Source: Gloeophyllum trabeum ATCC 11539
Taxonomy: Eukaryota > Basidiomycota > Agaricomycetes > Gloeophyllales > Gloeophyllaceae
Length of the DNA stretch: 64,000 nucleotides
Direction of reading: 5' to 3'
Assembly: GCF_000344685.1 (NCBI RefSeq)
Contig: NW_006920414.1
Coordinates: 1,420,677 to 1,484,676 of the forward strand
Part shown: positions 11,934-23,976 of the stretch, one piece after another
Layout of the letters: each line of letters starts with the position of its first letter
How positions within the stretch are numbered: position 1 is the stretch's first letter
The notes under the pieces: generated by a model
What the model was told of the DNA's origin: nothing
The model's database searches: none
What the model saw: the letters and a program-made list of their open reading frames with translations, nothing else
Program-made: the position numbers and the translations under genes

Positions 11934-13587
11934 TCACAGGATGAAATGGTCCGCCCAATGTCTGATGACTCCCTCTCCCCGCTTGTGAAACGGGAACCGC
12001 TTGGGATCCCGGACGATAATCGTGGCATGCGAATTTCTGGTCGGGTGTATGAATGCCCTTTCTTTGCGCAAGCCAGGCAAGCTATTCAGCGCGGCGATGC
12101 GAGTCCGTTGCGCAGGGCTGAGGATAGGATAATGTGAGGACGGCTTTTGCATGGCCTGCAGTGACTCATCCTCGAGATTCTGTTCCCCGGAGCGACTGGA
12201 GTCCGATGTCAGGCCCGCATCGACCATGAACTCGCCAACGGCACCCTCCACGTCTTTTTCGACATCCGAGATCAAATGGACAAGTCTGTTCCGGTAGGAC
12301 TCGTCTCTTTCGAGTAATTGGATGCGAGCTCGCGACGACTTAGAAGCGGAGGTAAACCGTATCAGCACCAGGGTTATGATCACCGGCACTAAGAACGGTA
12401 GGGCGAGGTACATCAGCTGAAAGCAAACGGCTCAGCTGTCAGCCAAGGAGAACCTCGCTAAAAACTCACGATATTGAAAGGGAAAGCGAATTGTAGCGGT
12501 GGAGGTAAGAATGGTCGAGGTTTGAGACCTGCAAACCATTCCCTGGATAGCACTGACGGCTTCGGGATGACGGGAGGCTCTGAAGGAAGGAAATACGATT
12601 TTATGATGGGATCGTACTTCTCGTCCAGTTCACTACCAAAATAACGCCTATCAATGCCGCACTTCGGACTGCCAGAAGTGAAGTCATACATCTTTATACC
12701 ATTCGTCTCGTGTTCGACGAAGGGATCTTCCGGCTCAATGGCGGCCGTGATGTATGGTACTGTCAGGTCATTGACGCTAGAAGGGAACTCAACAATGGGC
12801 AGATGTATGATTTAGCGCAGAGAACGCACGCATTTGCGTAAATCCGTATATGCTGGAATTTGGCCAAAGCCTGGTAGAAGATACGATCTGGCAAACGTTA
12901 GGTAAGGCGAAACAAGAAAGTATTTAGGAGACATACTTGGATCTGCCATAACATCCAAAAGGGGTCTTCCTCTAACAGACCACTTGTCTACTCCGTAGAA
13001 CTGCTCCCCCGTCCTTGACAGTAGCTTCGGTCCCAGGGCATGGGTGACGGAAGAGAAGAACGAAGAGTAGCGCAACAACCCAATATGCGGTGTCGCAACG
13101 GTGTTGAAATTGACCGGGGTCACTTCATTGAAGAAACCTCTCTGGAAAAGGATCCTGTAGTATACCCGAGTTCGAATGTTGGTCTATGGGGGGATATTCC
13201 TTGCTTACCCAATTACATATCGCGCGACCAATCCACCCAGACTGTAGCCCGTTACTGACAATCGGGAGACCTTTTTACCATCATTTTCTATTTTCTCTAC
13301 CTTTGCATAGATCTACGCGACGTCTGAATACCCTGTGAAGAACAACAAGCCCCACCCAAGGAGGAATCACTTACCTCTTCCGCTACCCGTTCTCCTCCCC
13401 AATCAATTCCGTCATAAGTGGAATCGTCGCGGTTGGTCTCTGGCAGAAGCACCTCCAACTCAGCGTTACTTGACTCTTCCACGTCCTTGCGCTTATGCGT
13501 CTCGCATATTATTCGGTTCATTTCGGCCAGATGGCTGGGATTTCCCCACATACCATGAATCAAGACGAGGAGGTGCACGGAAGCCAT
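11934..13587 (-). CDS. ROG1/DUF676-type lipase with C-terminal membrane anchor
   Basis: Six exons (13375-13587, 13209-13300, 12937-13154, 12830-12887, 12470-12776, 11934-12416) encode 456 residues. It is an alpha/beta-hydrolase of the DUF676 family (yeast ROG1 and relatives, acylglycerol lipases or esterases). VHLLVLIHGMWG at residues 4-15 forms the first strand and oxyanion turn, YDGIDWGGERVAEE follows, and the nucleophile is Ser91 in TGYSLGGLVARYVIG. PVNFNTVATPHIG and RIYANAVNDLTVPY are family hallmarks, the latter probably carrying the acidic triad residue. A single hydrophobic helix at about 297-317 anchors the protein, followed by a 140-residue tail. The ATG before ASVHLL was chosen because no ATG lies further upstream in frame. 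Confidence 0.92.
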
Positions 13588-14014
13588 TACAGTAGTATCC
13601 AAGTGGGTTGTTCACAATATGTCGGTTTTCTGAGAGTAGGAATAGAGAAAGGCTGTCGTGTATGGCTGGCTGCGTCTCCGCAGAGAGATCCATGCCGAAT
13701 GGGAAGAGCTGACGCATCACTTCCCGAGATCGGACGCGTCGATTGGATCGGGGATCGTGGTAAGCTGTGCCATCACTTTGCGGGCCATAATTCTCCCAGG
13801 GTTTCCGCGCTTTACGGCCGTCCATACGATCCGAGTGCTTTCTCATGTCCGCCATAATGATATAGTTAGATCGCGACTGGCACTCAAAATGCAACATATG
13901 GTGTGTATAAAATGATAAACATTATCGTAGGCTATAGGGGAACCCAGGTTACGACATGGAGGACAAAACGCAGCAAACCATGCAACCGCATTTTCGCGTA
14001 GGCGGTAGGTAACT
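13588..14014. other. Intergenic between lipase promoter and dioxygenase 3' end
   Basis: About 430 bp between two genes on the minus strand. It holds the lipase promoter and the 3' UTR of the fatty acid dioxygenase. I see nothing else. Confidence 0.45.
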
Positions 14015-17000
14015 TCATTCATACTATGGCAGAATATTAATATTAGGGCTGACCAACATCGCATGTAGAACAGCACTACCTGTAGGACCATAGAGTCGGG
14101 CCAGAAGGTTACACCCCCCACCTTGAGGTACTCCCACCGCGCTGCCTGATTGGCTTCGTTCCTGTGCCTGGAGAAGTCATTAGCACAAGTTTTAAGTGGT
14201 ACTTCGCCTGGGCGATATTCACCTCTGAAGCACTCCAGAATTGCCGGGAGCCCGACGCACATTCCCTAGGGTGAAGACAACTTGTAGCATCTCTGCAATG
14301 ATCTAAAGAAACATGATCAGACACAGTGCGGACGCTGACACAAGCACAGACCTTCAAGGTGAGCTCCTCTCCAAGGCAGCTGAGACATGGGTGGTCAGTA
14401 CGTTGCATAATGCTAGAGCATGAGCATCACTTTGTAGAGCCGTCCGCGATCAGATAGGACTCTTTCGGGCGATTCTGATTAACTTCGCCAGAGTGCTTGA
14501 AGACGGCATCCTGCCACCGGCTCTGTGAGCAAGTGAAGGTATCTCAAAGCGACAGTCTTACATTCTTGTGAGCCTTCTCCATGTCAAGGAACACTCGGTC
14601 CTTGGCTTGGACCGACAAAGTACCGATGGACTTTCCCCGACGGCAGTCACCTGTCCCGACGTTCAGTAATGTATCTTAAAGGCTTATAGGAGAGACACTC
14701 ACGATACACGCCAGCGAAGGGAGGGTCGAGTCCTGCACATGGTAAGTCAAGAAGGCTTCATGGCTCATACGTCGCAAATCCTTACTGATAGCTTCACGCG
14801 CAAATGCTTGTACGACGGATTCTGCTGTGGCATCCCAGGTACTACTGTAAGGCTGTATCGTGGAGGCATGCTTCTCGTCGAGGTACGTGTTGATGACATG
14901 AGTCAACGCTGTAAGTTCCCAATGTCAGTCATGAATTTAAAAGAAGCTGAGACTAGACGTACTCTGGGAAAGCTCCACCGTCGAGCCGATGAGGACCGCG
15001 AGTATCGTGTTCGCCATCTTGTCCTGTGACCAGCCGGATGTCGAAAAGCGTTCCGCGAAAGTGCCCTTGTCGGTATTGGACTGGCCAGTGAAAATGGAAG
15101 AGATGGTGTCCCATATGCCGGACAGAAGCTGCGAGATGCTAAGCGATTCGGAATCTTTATGGTGCTGGCATCGAATACTCACAGACCCCTGGCGACTCAG
15201 ACCTGAGTGAATGTGGCCCAGAAGTTCCTTCATCTGCTTTCCTACAGTATCCTGCAGGGTCAACTCCTTCGCAGGGTCGATGTCGAGGAAAAGATACCTA
15301 ACCAACGGTCAAGGAGATCTCCCACCCTCAGTAAATCACTTACTCGTAGATCCCAGTGACTATGTCGTACAGCTGCTGTTCAGTGTACGGGGCATCTGGA
15401 TGGTCCTTGGACCGGATGGGAATCCCAGCCTGTAGATCGTCACGGCTCAAGTACCAGAATAAAGCCATATCAAAGTGACGCACCAGCTCTGTGGCAACCC
15501 AATGAACCGGCGCATATCTCACGACATCCCGTACGATGTTAATGTTCTTAGTGTTGCTGCCGACGTTACCATACGTGTTCGTTCGTATGAGCTCAACGGT
15601 TTTGCGATTGAAGTACTTCGTGACCGCTTGCACTAATTCGGGCGTGCCAGCGAGGAAGCGGAGGAACTCCCGCTGCTCCCTGCGCCCTTGCTCCGGGTCG
15701 GATGATGCAATGAAGAAACTGGTGCAACTCAGACGTCGGCGGTTATGGTTGAAAAATCAAATCCTTACCCTTCACCCTTGATGAAAGGAGCTGCCCTGTC
15801 GACACCCACTACGACAAAGTTGTCATTGTTCAAGATCTCCTTGACGATCCTGTAATCATCAATGACAACCAGCGGCCTTTGCGTACTCGGTCTAACGAAT
15901 TCGTATACATTGAGTTTGCCAAGGTTCGTCAGAACGTCCTTCATTGACTCTGGAGTCATCAGAGGGAACCAAGTATACGTGCTGTTGGGACGACATTGGT
16001 CCCCAAGCGTGCGCAGGAAGAGGCGACCCAGCATGCTGCCAAAGCCTGGGCCATTGGGATCCCTCTGACAGTCGTTGAAGCCCCAAGTAGTCAAAGCGTA
16101 CGGCGTGTAATCCGCGGTGAAGAACCTGTCACCCCTTGTCAAAGCAATGGCGTCGGCCAGAATTGCTCGGCTGATGGTGTATCCTACCACAAAGTAGGTT
16201 AGAGATTTGGTAAAGGGACTTGTACTGCACTCACCTGGGCAAAGACCGGCGCCCTCAACAACGGGTTTAGCTTCCTCTGCCTGAAGACCTACATAGAGCT
16301 CTAGATTGTCGATACTATGGTAGAGCTTCTCGGCAACAGCAGCGATCGTTGGATCGGGGTTCCATTCTAAGAAACTGCTGTACGCTGAATATGACCAGGC
16401 ATGAGCTACTTCGTCTGCAGTGAAATGGGATCTACGCACGTTTGAGCCCGAGGAACTAGTGAACGTTCAGTATCATGTACATTACGGGAACACAAGGACG
16501 GAATAAAGCACCTTTCGAAAGTCGTTGAGTGAGCAACAGCCCCAAGCACGACTTTGGGTAATACCCATGATTTCATTTAAGCGCATGACCTCCGGTGTGC
16601 CTCTAGCGCGGAAGGCAGCAGCGGGTTGCTCAGTCCTAAACACGTTGTCATGTCAAAGTCATGATCACAGCGACAGACCGGAGTTGCATACGAGTTTCTC
16701 AGGAAGTTTGCCAGATCCTCGTCTCTGAAGGTACCATCTTTTTGCCGTTGCAACCTGATGGTAGATATTTATCATCAAACATAAACAGCCTATGAAGTCC
16801 TGCCTTGCTCACCCGCCGAAAGTCCAATGGGAGCAGTCAGGATCCATATCGTTTTGTTTCTTTGCGACTTCCTTGAAGTCGGCGGCGGTAACCTGGGAAA
16901 GGTCAGACAACTATGGGCAGGTATTACAGAAAAGGTGTCACCTGATCCATAGGTTTGTCGGGAAACACCTGAGAAAACACCCGCTGGGTATACTGCTCAT

Positions 17001-18646
17001 CGGCGACTGACATTGTGGCATGCCATCTGTAGAGACAATTAAACTAGTCGTGCTTGTCAGCTGAATCCCGAAGGAGCCTAGATAGTCCTCACTTCAACGC
17101 TGCAGGCATTGCCTCTTCCTCTCTCGAAGAGGGAATGATCTGATTTCCTGATGTCCTATACAAATCCATGTCAGAGCACAGAAGGGAGTTCAAACCAGGA
17201 TGTATCTACCTCGAAGGGATTCAAAACCCAAGTATTCCCATCCCGAACCAATCCCAGGATATTACTGAAATAGTCTGACATGACAACCGACGCAAACCAG
17301 CTAGCATTGACGAGTCTAGCCGTTTGGAAGATGTCTTCTTCCTGTTGCAGAAGCTTCGCATTTTTCTCGGTGTCGACAGGGTCAATAGTGTCAGGATCAA
17401 TATACCACCCTCTTTCATTGATTTGTAATAGCTTGCGAGCGATGTACTAGATGAAGGCCGCGTGATAAGCATTCGTCACTGAGAGAAGACATTTGCCAGA
17501 ACTGACGTTGTGGTTACGGTTGAAGAGGACCAGCAGTACAGAGGTGGCGGGCGGCAGGAGTAGGAGACGATTCTCCGCGAAGACGTCCGGGTGGAGGAGG
17601 CCGCGACCATCTCGAACCCTGACCTTATTCTGTTCGTCTTGGTTATTACCGTATAACGGTGCAAGATCAACGTAAGAGGATGTCTCGTTTATATCATAGT
17701 TCTGGTGGGATGTACGGAAAATGCTTGAAGCTGGTCAGCGGTGCCGTACCGGAGCGAGCTATAGAACAACGCAAACCTGTGGATGACGAGAGCAGCAAAA
17801 GAGAAGAACAGACTAGAGAGCCCCGCAGGGTGTTTCACGAACTATCGGCCATGTCACTTTCGCCTGCTTCCTCGACAATTGAACTTTACTCACCCCGTCT
17901 CTCTTCAAGAGAACATCAAAGACGAGACCGGGGTCAGGTAGGACTCTTGTGGGAAGGAGATGTATGTCCTGTACACTCCTGGAGTACGGGGTTCCCGCTT
18001 GACCTAACTTAGGGTTATCAATGTTATTATAGGATCCATCGGCCGTGCGGAAAGCGTGTTCGGACCCGATGTATGTCACGGGAGGATGGGGCAGATCAAG
18101 GTATACTTAATGGGCGATAAATCAGCAACAAGGTTTAATAAATCATTGTAGAGGAGGAAACCTACACAGCTCTACGGTAGCATCTTGAAGCTTCTTTAGG
18201 AGGTCGCCTTGGGGCAAGCGGGACAACAGGACTAAGACGTGTTCAAGCTATATACGTCAGCGCAACTGCCGGCATGTAGCACGCCGAAGATCTACACACT
18301 AGCATCTTCCTGTCGTCTATCGCGTCGTTGTGTCTGATTGCATCGACAACCGCACCCTGCCCATTGCAGTGATTAGCCAGAGATATCGTTCCAAGCGGGA
18401 GCATGCATACCAGTGTGCTTGCATCAGGGATAAAAGATATGTCCTGCTTTATCTAATTTATCATATGTCAAGCATGCATTGTCCCGACCATGCAGGGATA
18501 AGACAAACCTTCGCGCGAAATTCCTCGACGACCCTCTCAGCATCGTCTTTCGCTCTTACAGCCTTGGAAAGCGTTAAACGAGGATAATACCGAAGTAAGC
18601 GAAAGATACGCACTGTGGCTGAAACAGTCTGCAATATAGAAGACAT
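14015..18646 (-). CDS. ppo: Ppo-type fatty acid dioxygenase with P450-like domain (psi-factor/oxylipin synthase)
   Basis: About 20 exons encode a protein of roughly 1,050 residues. Psi-producing oxygenases oxidise linoleate to 8-hydroperoxides (heme peroxidase domain), and some members isomerise these to diols (P450-like domain). Exon 1 (18509-18646) begins MSSILQTVSATVRIF. Seen in order: DDRKMLLEHVLVLLSRLPQG, LPHPPVTYIGSEHAFRTADG, HPAGLSSLFFSFAALVIHS with the distal-His helix, SSYVDLAPLYGNNQDEQNK, LLPPATSVLLVLFNRNHN, and the catalytic Tyr with proximal His in YRWHATMS. The C-terminal half shows VVRYAPVHWVATELVRH and a cysteine in TNCLGEELTLKIIAEML where the P450 heme ligand belongs, so the second domain may be active. 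The last exon codes only Tyr-Glu before TGA. Oxylipins in fungi control sporulation and host interaction. No break was found. Confidence 0.93.
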
Positions 18647-18705
18647 GTTATCTTAGTGCACTCAGTGATGCAGGCCCGGGGGTGCGTTAACCAAGGCGGC
18701 GCGCC

Positions 18706-18713
18706 TTTATATA
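18706..18713 (-). promoter_or_regulatory. TATA box of the ppo gene
   Basis: TATATAAA on the minus strand lies 60-67 bp upstream of the ppo ATG, a normal spacing for a TATA-driven fungal gene. Few other genes in this window have such a clear element. Confidence 0.6.
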
Positions 18714-19555
18714 TCAGGAGTCGTCAATGGATTCGTCCTATGACCCCGGCAAGTATGATGCCAGGACGTCGTACTTCCATGCAAGTTAGACATGTAGACA
18801 TGGGAGGCCGACTTCCCTAAACCCGAATAACAACAGTGACAGCGAGTGCAGATCTGGAAAGCTTCTCAGGCTCGTCGGGGTGTGTTGACTATCGTTGCAC
18901 TTCATATTCCGCTTGAAGAGGCCGCAGTGTCCGCCGACCATCCATAAAGTATGCGAAGGTGGAAATGGGCATCGAAGTTACCTTCACTAGCAAATTCCTT
19001 TGCTGAACAACACTGAAGTCACCGATAAGCATGCAGAGTTGATCTATTACTTGAACCGAAGAAGCGTCATAATACCGTCGAGCGGAGTATACAACAGCTT
19101 CCTGATGGACCAGCCAAGGTCCAGCACGTCCCATTGACATCGCCAATGGTTGTGATGGACCTGAGTTACGGTGCACGACGGACGCTAAGTCAGACAGGTA
19201 CGGAACCTTTGGCGGGTCTAAATCAACATACCAGTATAGCATTCGATGCGTGGTGCCAATGACTGTCGCGAAAGCCGAGTATGCCATTTCCGCTGCATGT
19301 CGGCCTGACAATTTTACCGACTGTCATGGTTAGAATAGTTCAACGCTCACGACGTTTCTCGGGCGGATATACTGGCCGCTAGCGTGAAAGAGGGTCGCGC
19401 GCATGCTCAGGGAACAGGAGAAGGTGAAGGGTCCACTCATAGGGCGAGAGAAGATAAACAACGCCCAAAAAAGGGCGATGTTATCGGAGGACGAGACGTT
19501 CTTCGCCTGATCACTCCGAAGTGTTGGACAAGATTGGATCAATACCTATAATAGA
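18714..19555. other. Intergenic between ppo and coatomer epsilon
   Basis: This 840 bp stretch holds the ppo promoter and the 3' side of the coatomer gene. A minus-strand frame of about 130 codons (to 18889) is open but starts at an internal ATG, has no recognisable motif and no splice support, so it is not called a gene. Confidence 0.45.
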
Positions 19556-20686
19556 TTACGCTACCGCAGCCATAGGTGGGACAATGAATTTGGTGGCAAA
19601 GTCGTCAAACAGGTCAGCCTTTTTCGAAACCTCCTGGACAATTGGATGCTCGGGGTGTTTGCTGGTCAAATCACTAGCCGCCCGCAAGTCAATACGAAGG
19701 GAAAGACTTCAATACGACGCGGAGATACGTACTTCCAGAATTGTTCGCCTTCCCCTCTCTTCGACCCTGGTAGACTGGAGGCTACTGTCAGGGCGGCGAA
19801 GGTCTCCGGGTCGCCAGGCTTCTGAGAGAGTGCTTCTTCGAAGTCCGACTTGGCCGCTGGAATCTCCCCTCTCAGAAGGCGTGTGACACCACGCGCTGTC
19901 AAAAGGTGCGGGGAAGTCAAGGACGGGTTGCCAAGTTGCTCGTTGTAGAACGAGTTCGGGTTGGAGTATGCATCATTTCCGATCTTCACCAGGTCAATAG
20001 ACGATTCTATGAGCTGCAGGAGGAGATCATCTTCTGCCCATCGCTTGGCCCGGTTGAACTCTTTCGTTGCAAGGTCGGTGCGGTTTATGGAGAGGTAGAT
20101 TTGCACAGTGATAGCAACGCTATTGTGAACAGAGCGCACCACGTAGAATCAGCATAATCGTTTGTAAGTTAGCAGATGAGGATTTGCTGACTCACGCTTC
20201 AAGATTCTCGTGGCTGGTTCCAGCACCCAAAGTTTCCAAAGCTTCCTCGATCTCGCCGGCCCACACGAATGCGGTTCCAGCTATAACGCGCACCAGAGCC
20301 TTCTGTCTCTCGTCGGTGCTCCCGTCCTCTCCTTCGATCTCTACACACAGATCTCGCAGTTCCTCTAGTGCAGAGTCCTTGTCGGCATCTTCTGTAGCTT
20401 GTCTATACCGGGCCAAGGCAGTGACAGCTTTCAAGGAAACATCTTCAGTATCTGCTGGAACAAGCTCCGTTACCCACTTGGGGCTGCCAGAGGCAATGTG
20501 CGCTCGAGCCTTGTACAGCAGTATGGGGTTGTGATCCGGGGAATTGGGGTCAGGTAGTGTCAAGTCGATCAACGACGAGTAGGCTCCTAATTTGCGAGAG
20601 GGATTAGCGTATATTACTAGTGCCCAAGGATAATACGGACCCAGAATGAACTGCTGCTTGGCATGGTATAATTCTGAGGACTCCAT
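19556..20686 (-). CDS. sec28: Coatomer subunit epsilon (epsilon-COP)
   Basis: Four exons (20641-20686, 20196-20586, 19733-20119, 19556-19673) give 313 residues, the usual length. Epsilon-COP stabilises alpha-COP in the COPI coat that returns cargo from Golgi to ER. MESSELYHAKQQFILGAYSS opens the protein. The helical TPR-like solenoid continues through LLYKARAHIASG, VRVIAGTAFVWAGEIEEALE, VQIYLSINRTDLATKEF and GEIPAAKSDFEEALSQKPGD. The end NDLTSKHPEHPIVQEVSKKA plus DLFDDFATKF matches the family C-terminus. The gene is divergent from rad9 and shares an 840 bp promoter with it. Confidence 0.95.
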
Positions 20687-20714
20687 CTTATGCTTTGGCG
20701 AGAACGTCCAGGCG

Positions 20715-20749
20715 ACTGGGAGGTTCGCCCGCCGAACGCGTTCGCGAAC
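20715..20749 (+). repeat. Inverted repeat copy A, next to coatomer epsilon start
   Basis: A 35-bp element matches the reverse complement of 21310-21344 at 31 of 35 positions, with an exact 21-bp run that includes the 12-bp palindrome CGAACGCGTTCG. It begins 28 bp before the coatomer ATG. A further 8 bp (GCGAACGT) is also shared just beyond the repeat. Confidence 0.8.
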
Positions 20750-21309
20750 GTGTTCGGCGAACGTCTGGGCACGTGAGGGGATGCCATGCCACCTGAGCCT
20801 AGGGAATCGCCACACCGCAACTGTTATTGAGCGAGAAAGGCAATGGCGGCTATGCTTTCAATCCATAAAATACAGTTTGTTATGCACATATTATTGTACC
20901 ATACCAGGGATATTGATGACGTGAATAGAGTAATTTCCATGAATTTCAAGTTGTCCATGCCCAATGACTAATTATATGTATACAGGGCATCTGTGGAGGC
21001 ATCACATTTCCAATGCAATGCCAGTAGTATTGACCATGGAAACTGTTAGGGGGAGGGCACGGAAGGGGCTTCAGTGGGTTCGTGTGACCCCAATTGGACA
21101 GACAGCTTCGATTACTCACCACATTTTTTTACAATTACCCAGCAATTTCATCTCACAGACTGATACAATAAACTTACAAGTTAAAACCCTCAGGCTATGC
21201 AGACTTTAACATGAGCAAGAGGGGTACGCGTCTGTGGCCGGTGGACAGAGCCACAGAATCGACACGCGCCCACGTGCACCGTGATGTGGTTCTCACGTTC
21301 GCATTTGCA

Positions 21310-21344
21310 GTTCGCGAACGCGTTCGGCGGTGTGACCTCCCAGT
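21310..21344 (-). repeat. Inverted repeat copy B, upstream of rad9
   Basis: This is the partner of copy A in inverted orientation, ending about 180 bp before the rad9 ATG. Because the two genes diverge, each gene reads its copy in the same direction. The four mismatches lie in one block between ACTGGGAGGT and the palindromic core. Confidence 0.8.
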
Positions 21345-21437
21345 GGGGTCGACTTTCTGGCTTTGGCTAAGGGATAGACGTGACACCTATACGGTCGTGA
21401 CGCTACGTGTCACTGCTCGTCACGAGGAACTGTCACG

Positions 21438-21444
21438 CGACGCG
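21438..21444 (+). promoter_or_regulatory. CGACGCG element upstream of rad9
   Basis: CGACGCG overlaps an ACGCGT core 83-89 bp before the rad9 ATG. The same 7-mer lies 70-76 bp before tel1 and, reversed, 89-95 bp before pif1. A shared factor site is inferred. Confidence 0.35.
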
Positions 21445-21526
21445 TGTAATTGGACTTGTTCGCGTGTTACCTGAAGCTCGCCCCTCGACCCCGCCTTGCC
21501 CTTTCAAGCACAGACCGGGTTACTAT

Positions 21527-23350
21527 ATGCAAGCAACACTAGACACTACGGGCCTCAAACGTGCGTCGACAGTTGCGATGAAACATAAACCTGCATTGCT
21601 GAGAATTGCGAGTTAGCCTTCACCAGGGCCCTGGGATGTCTATCAAGATACGGCGATGATCTCACCATCTACGCGACGCCAGACTCCCTTTCGCTCTCTT
21701 CGACAAACTCCTCCATGTCAGCTTATGCTCGGTACAAGTTTTCGAAATCGTTCTTCGTGAGGTACAACGTTGGAGACAAGAAGTCGAAACGGAACGACTT
21801 CGCCGACGGCGTGCAGGAGGTTTTGACGGTGACCGGCCAACTACTAACCAAGGTATGTTATCCGGCTTGCTGGTATTTCTGAATGCACTTCATGTGGTGG
21901 TGCGGGTGGTGCGGGCAGTCTCTGTTGTCGATCTTGAAGCACCGCACTGTGGAGAAGTCCGTAACCAGATGTGAACTCTCAGTGGTCGAAGGCGTCATGT
22001 CCGAGCGAGACGAAGTCGATTCTGCTGAGAGTGACACTCTAGAAAGCAAGCTCATCGTCCGCCTGCACTGTAAGCACGGTAAGCCTCTCGCGACGAACCT
22101 GCGTGCACGGGCTTCTGAACGAGACTCTGCAGGCGTCATCAAGACGCACAAGCTTCTGCTACTCACGCCGACGTCTCTTATGGCCCCCGGAGAACCCGAA
22201 GCGTTGAACGAGTCTCGTCTGACTATTGGTCCTCGCTCCGTCAAAGACATGATCGAGCACTTCCCTGCCACCAAGAGTACGAAGAGCGACCCGCAACTTA
22301 TCTGGTCGTTTAATCACACGGACGTACAATTGAAGAGCGTAGACAGTTTCTTTGACTCGAAAGGTATGTAGAGTACGCTCATCCAGTCGTCGACTAGACT
22401 AATCAGAATACAGCGGGTGCCCAATTGTCCACGGAGCTCACGATAAGCGCTGACGAATTCGATGTCTACGATATCTACTGTCCACCAATAACAATCGCAT
22501 TTCACCTGCGCGAATTCAATGTATGCTTATCTCCCACCTTACCGTGCAACACTCATCTCACGCAGACCAAGGCAGGCTACGATCGCATTCGCCGAGTCAC
22601 TGGCGCTCACCCTCGACCTGCGCTTCACAGACCCTCTCTCGCCGTTATTCATCGACGTCGACGACGAATCCTTCCAGGCGCTCTTCGTCATCTCCACGAG
22701 CCAGCTGCACGGCACCGGCGGTGGTGCCAGCCAAGCAGGATCCCAGAGTAGGAAGCGGACTCGCGAGGAAGACGAAGCCCCCGCGGCGAGGGACAATACG
22801 AAGCGAGCCCCTGATCGCAAGAAACCTATGAAGGTGGTCCAGCGGACGGACGTTGATGGGTATGAGAGAGCGGTGAACAGAGCGTCGAGCACGTCGCAGC
22901 CGGGCGGAGGGTCTATGCCTCCCCCTTCGGTGCCTCGGCAGCAGTCCCCGCTGTTCAGCCAAAGGGCAGAATCACCCTCGCGAAGAGATGCGTCGGAGCC
23001 GTTGTTCCTCCCGGCATCGCAGCTGTCGCAAGCGCAGGAGCAGGCCATTCGGGACTCGGGCCTTGGAATAGAGAACATGAACGCTGCGGAGTTCGAGGCG
23101 ATGCTAGAGGGCGACGCTGACGCTGATGAGCTGGAATACCTGGGGCCGACCTTTAGCCAGCAGATCGCTTTCGTAAAGGAGGAGCACGCGGAGCTCGATA
23201 TGGAGGAGGATAGCCTGAGTCTATATGACGAATCGGAAATCCTGCCTACACAAGAGAAAAGCCATAGTGATAAGGTAGAACGCGTACATCTTGTGATAAC
23301 ATGCGGGCTAACTGGTTTTCCAGAATTTCAGACCGTTGTTCGAGGACTGA
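21527..23350 (+). CDS. rad9: DNA damage checkpoint clamp subunit Rad9
   Basis: Seven exons (21527-21560, 21617-21852, 21919-22078, 22133-22363, 22414-22520, 22576-23274, 23324-23350) encode 497 residues. Rad9 joins Hus1 and Rad1 in the 9-1-1 ring, which is loaded on damaged DNA and activates the ATR/Mec1 kinase. The PCNA-like part opens MQATLDTTGLKPFTRALGCL and continues with RYGDDLTIYATPDSLSLSST, FFVRYNVG, LHCKHGVIKTHKL, LIWSFNHTDVQLKS, DVYDIYCPPITIAFHLREFN and LRFTDPLSPLFID. From about residue 290 the tail is disordered, Ser/Pro/Gln-rich and acidic, with basic KRTREED near its start, as expected for the phosphorylated Rad9 tail. The last 27-base exon codes NFRPLFED. Confidence 0.95.
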
Positions 23351-23625
23351 GGAGAGACGGTGAGTTTTCCGCGTAGACTTTCTTGCAAACAAGGCCTCAC
23401 AAGCCATATTCCGCATAACATAGCAGTACAATTACATACAATGTCCATCAGCATACCCCTGATCCATACAGTATATTCCGCCCCGGTGTATCATACACTG
23501 ATTCGCAAAGAAAAAGTCCTCCATTACAAGTCTACAAAGGGGAGTCAACACTGCGATATCCCTGGATGTTACAAGAACCACCCACCGTAAAAATACAGTG
23601 GTCAGTCAATTTAGGCATGTCGTGA

Positions 23626-23976
23626 TCATAGCAGACTCTTCTGAACCCCATTGCTCAGAGTTCTCGCTGTCGAGGGCCTAGCTTCCGACGTTGTCTGGTC
23701 GGCTAAGGGCGAGATCAGCATACCTCTCCTACTGAAAAGGTGTCAGAGAGACTAACCTGATAATGACCTGCCATGTTGATACAGATCTCGCAGGTCATTG
23801 GAGGCCCTCTTCTTGCGCAATGGAGGCCACTGATCCCCGTCCTTGCTTGTGGGGCGCCCCATCGAATTTTCGTTCCTCTGACTCTCGCCGTCCGGTCCCT
23901 GCGAAGGAAACACGACCGTTCTGTTTGGTGAGGATGTCGCGGCGGCGGCAAGATCAGCGTGCGTATTCGTATTCAT
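23626..23976 (-). CDS. Small hydrophilic protein of unknown function (98 aa)
   Basis: Two exons (23757-23976 and 23626-23702) joined across an intron with GTTAGT donor and CTTAG acceptor give 98 residues ending in TGA. The sequence is polar: MNTNTHADLAAAATSSPNRT at the start, basic PPLRKKRASNDLRDLYQHGR in the middle, and ARPSTARTLSNGVQKSLL at the end. No membrane segment or known domain is visible. A TATTTAAG element lies about 60 bp upstream of the ATG. The frame is open across two exons and compositionally protein-like, but the call needs homologues or transcripts. It is convergent with rad9 (276 bp gap). Confidence 0.45.

Larger units (their letters stand above)
20687..21526. promoter_or_regulatory. 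Shared divergent promoter of coatomer epsilon and rad9
   Basis: This 840 bp region lies between two divergent ATGs. It contains four ACGCGT (MluI-box) cores at 20736, 21226, 21318 and 21440, two of them inside a 35-bp inverted repeat. The middle is AT-rich with no coding frame of note. In yeasts ACGCGT is bound by MBF, which drives G1/S genes including checkpoint genes; that role here is inference. Confidence 0.55.

Noticed and set aside
18889..19311. Minus-strand open frame between ppo and coatomer epsilon
   Set aside because: It has no ATG at its start, only an internal one, and no splice, motif or composition support.
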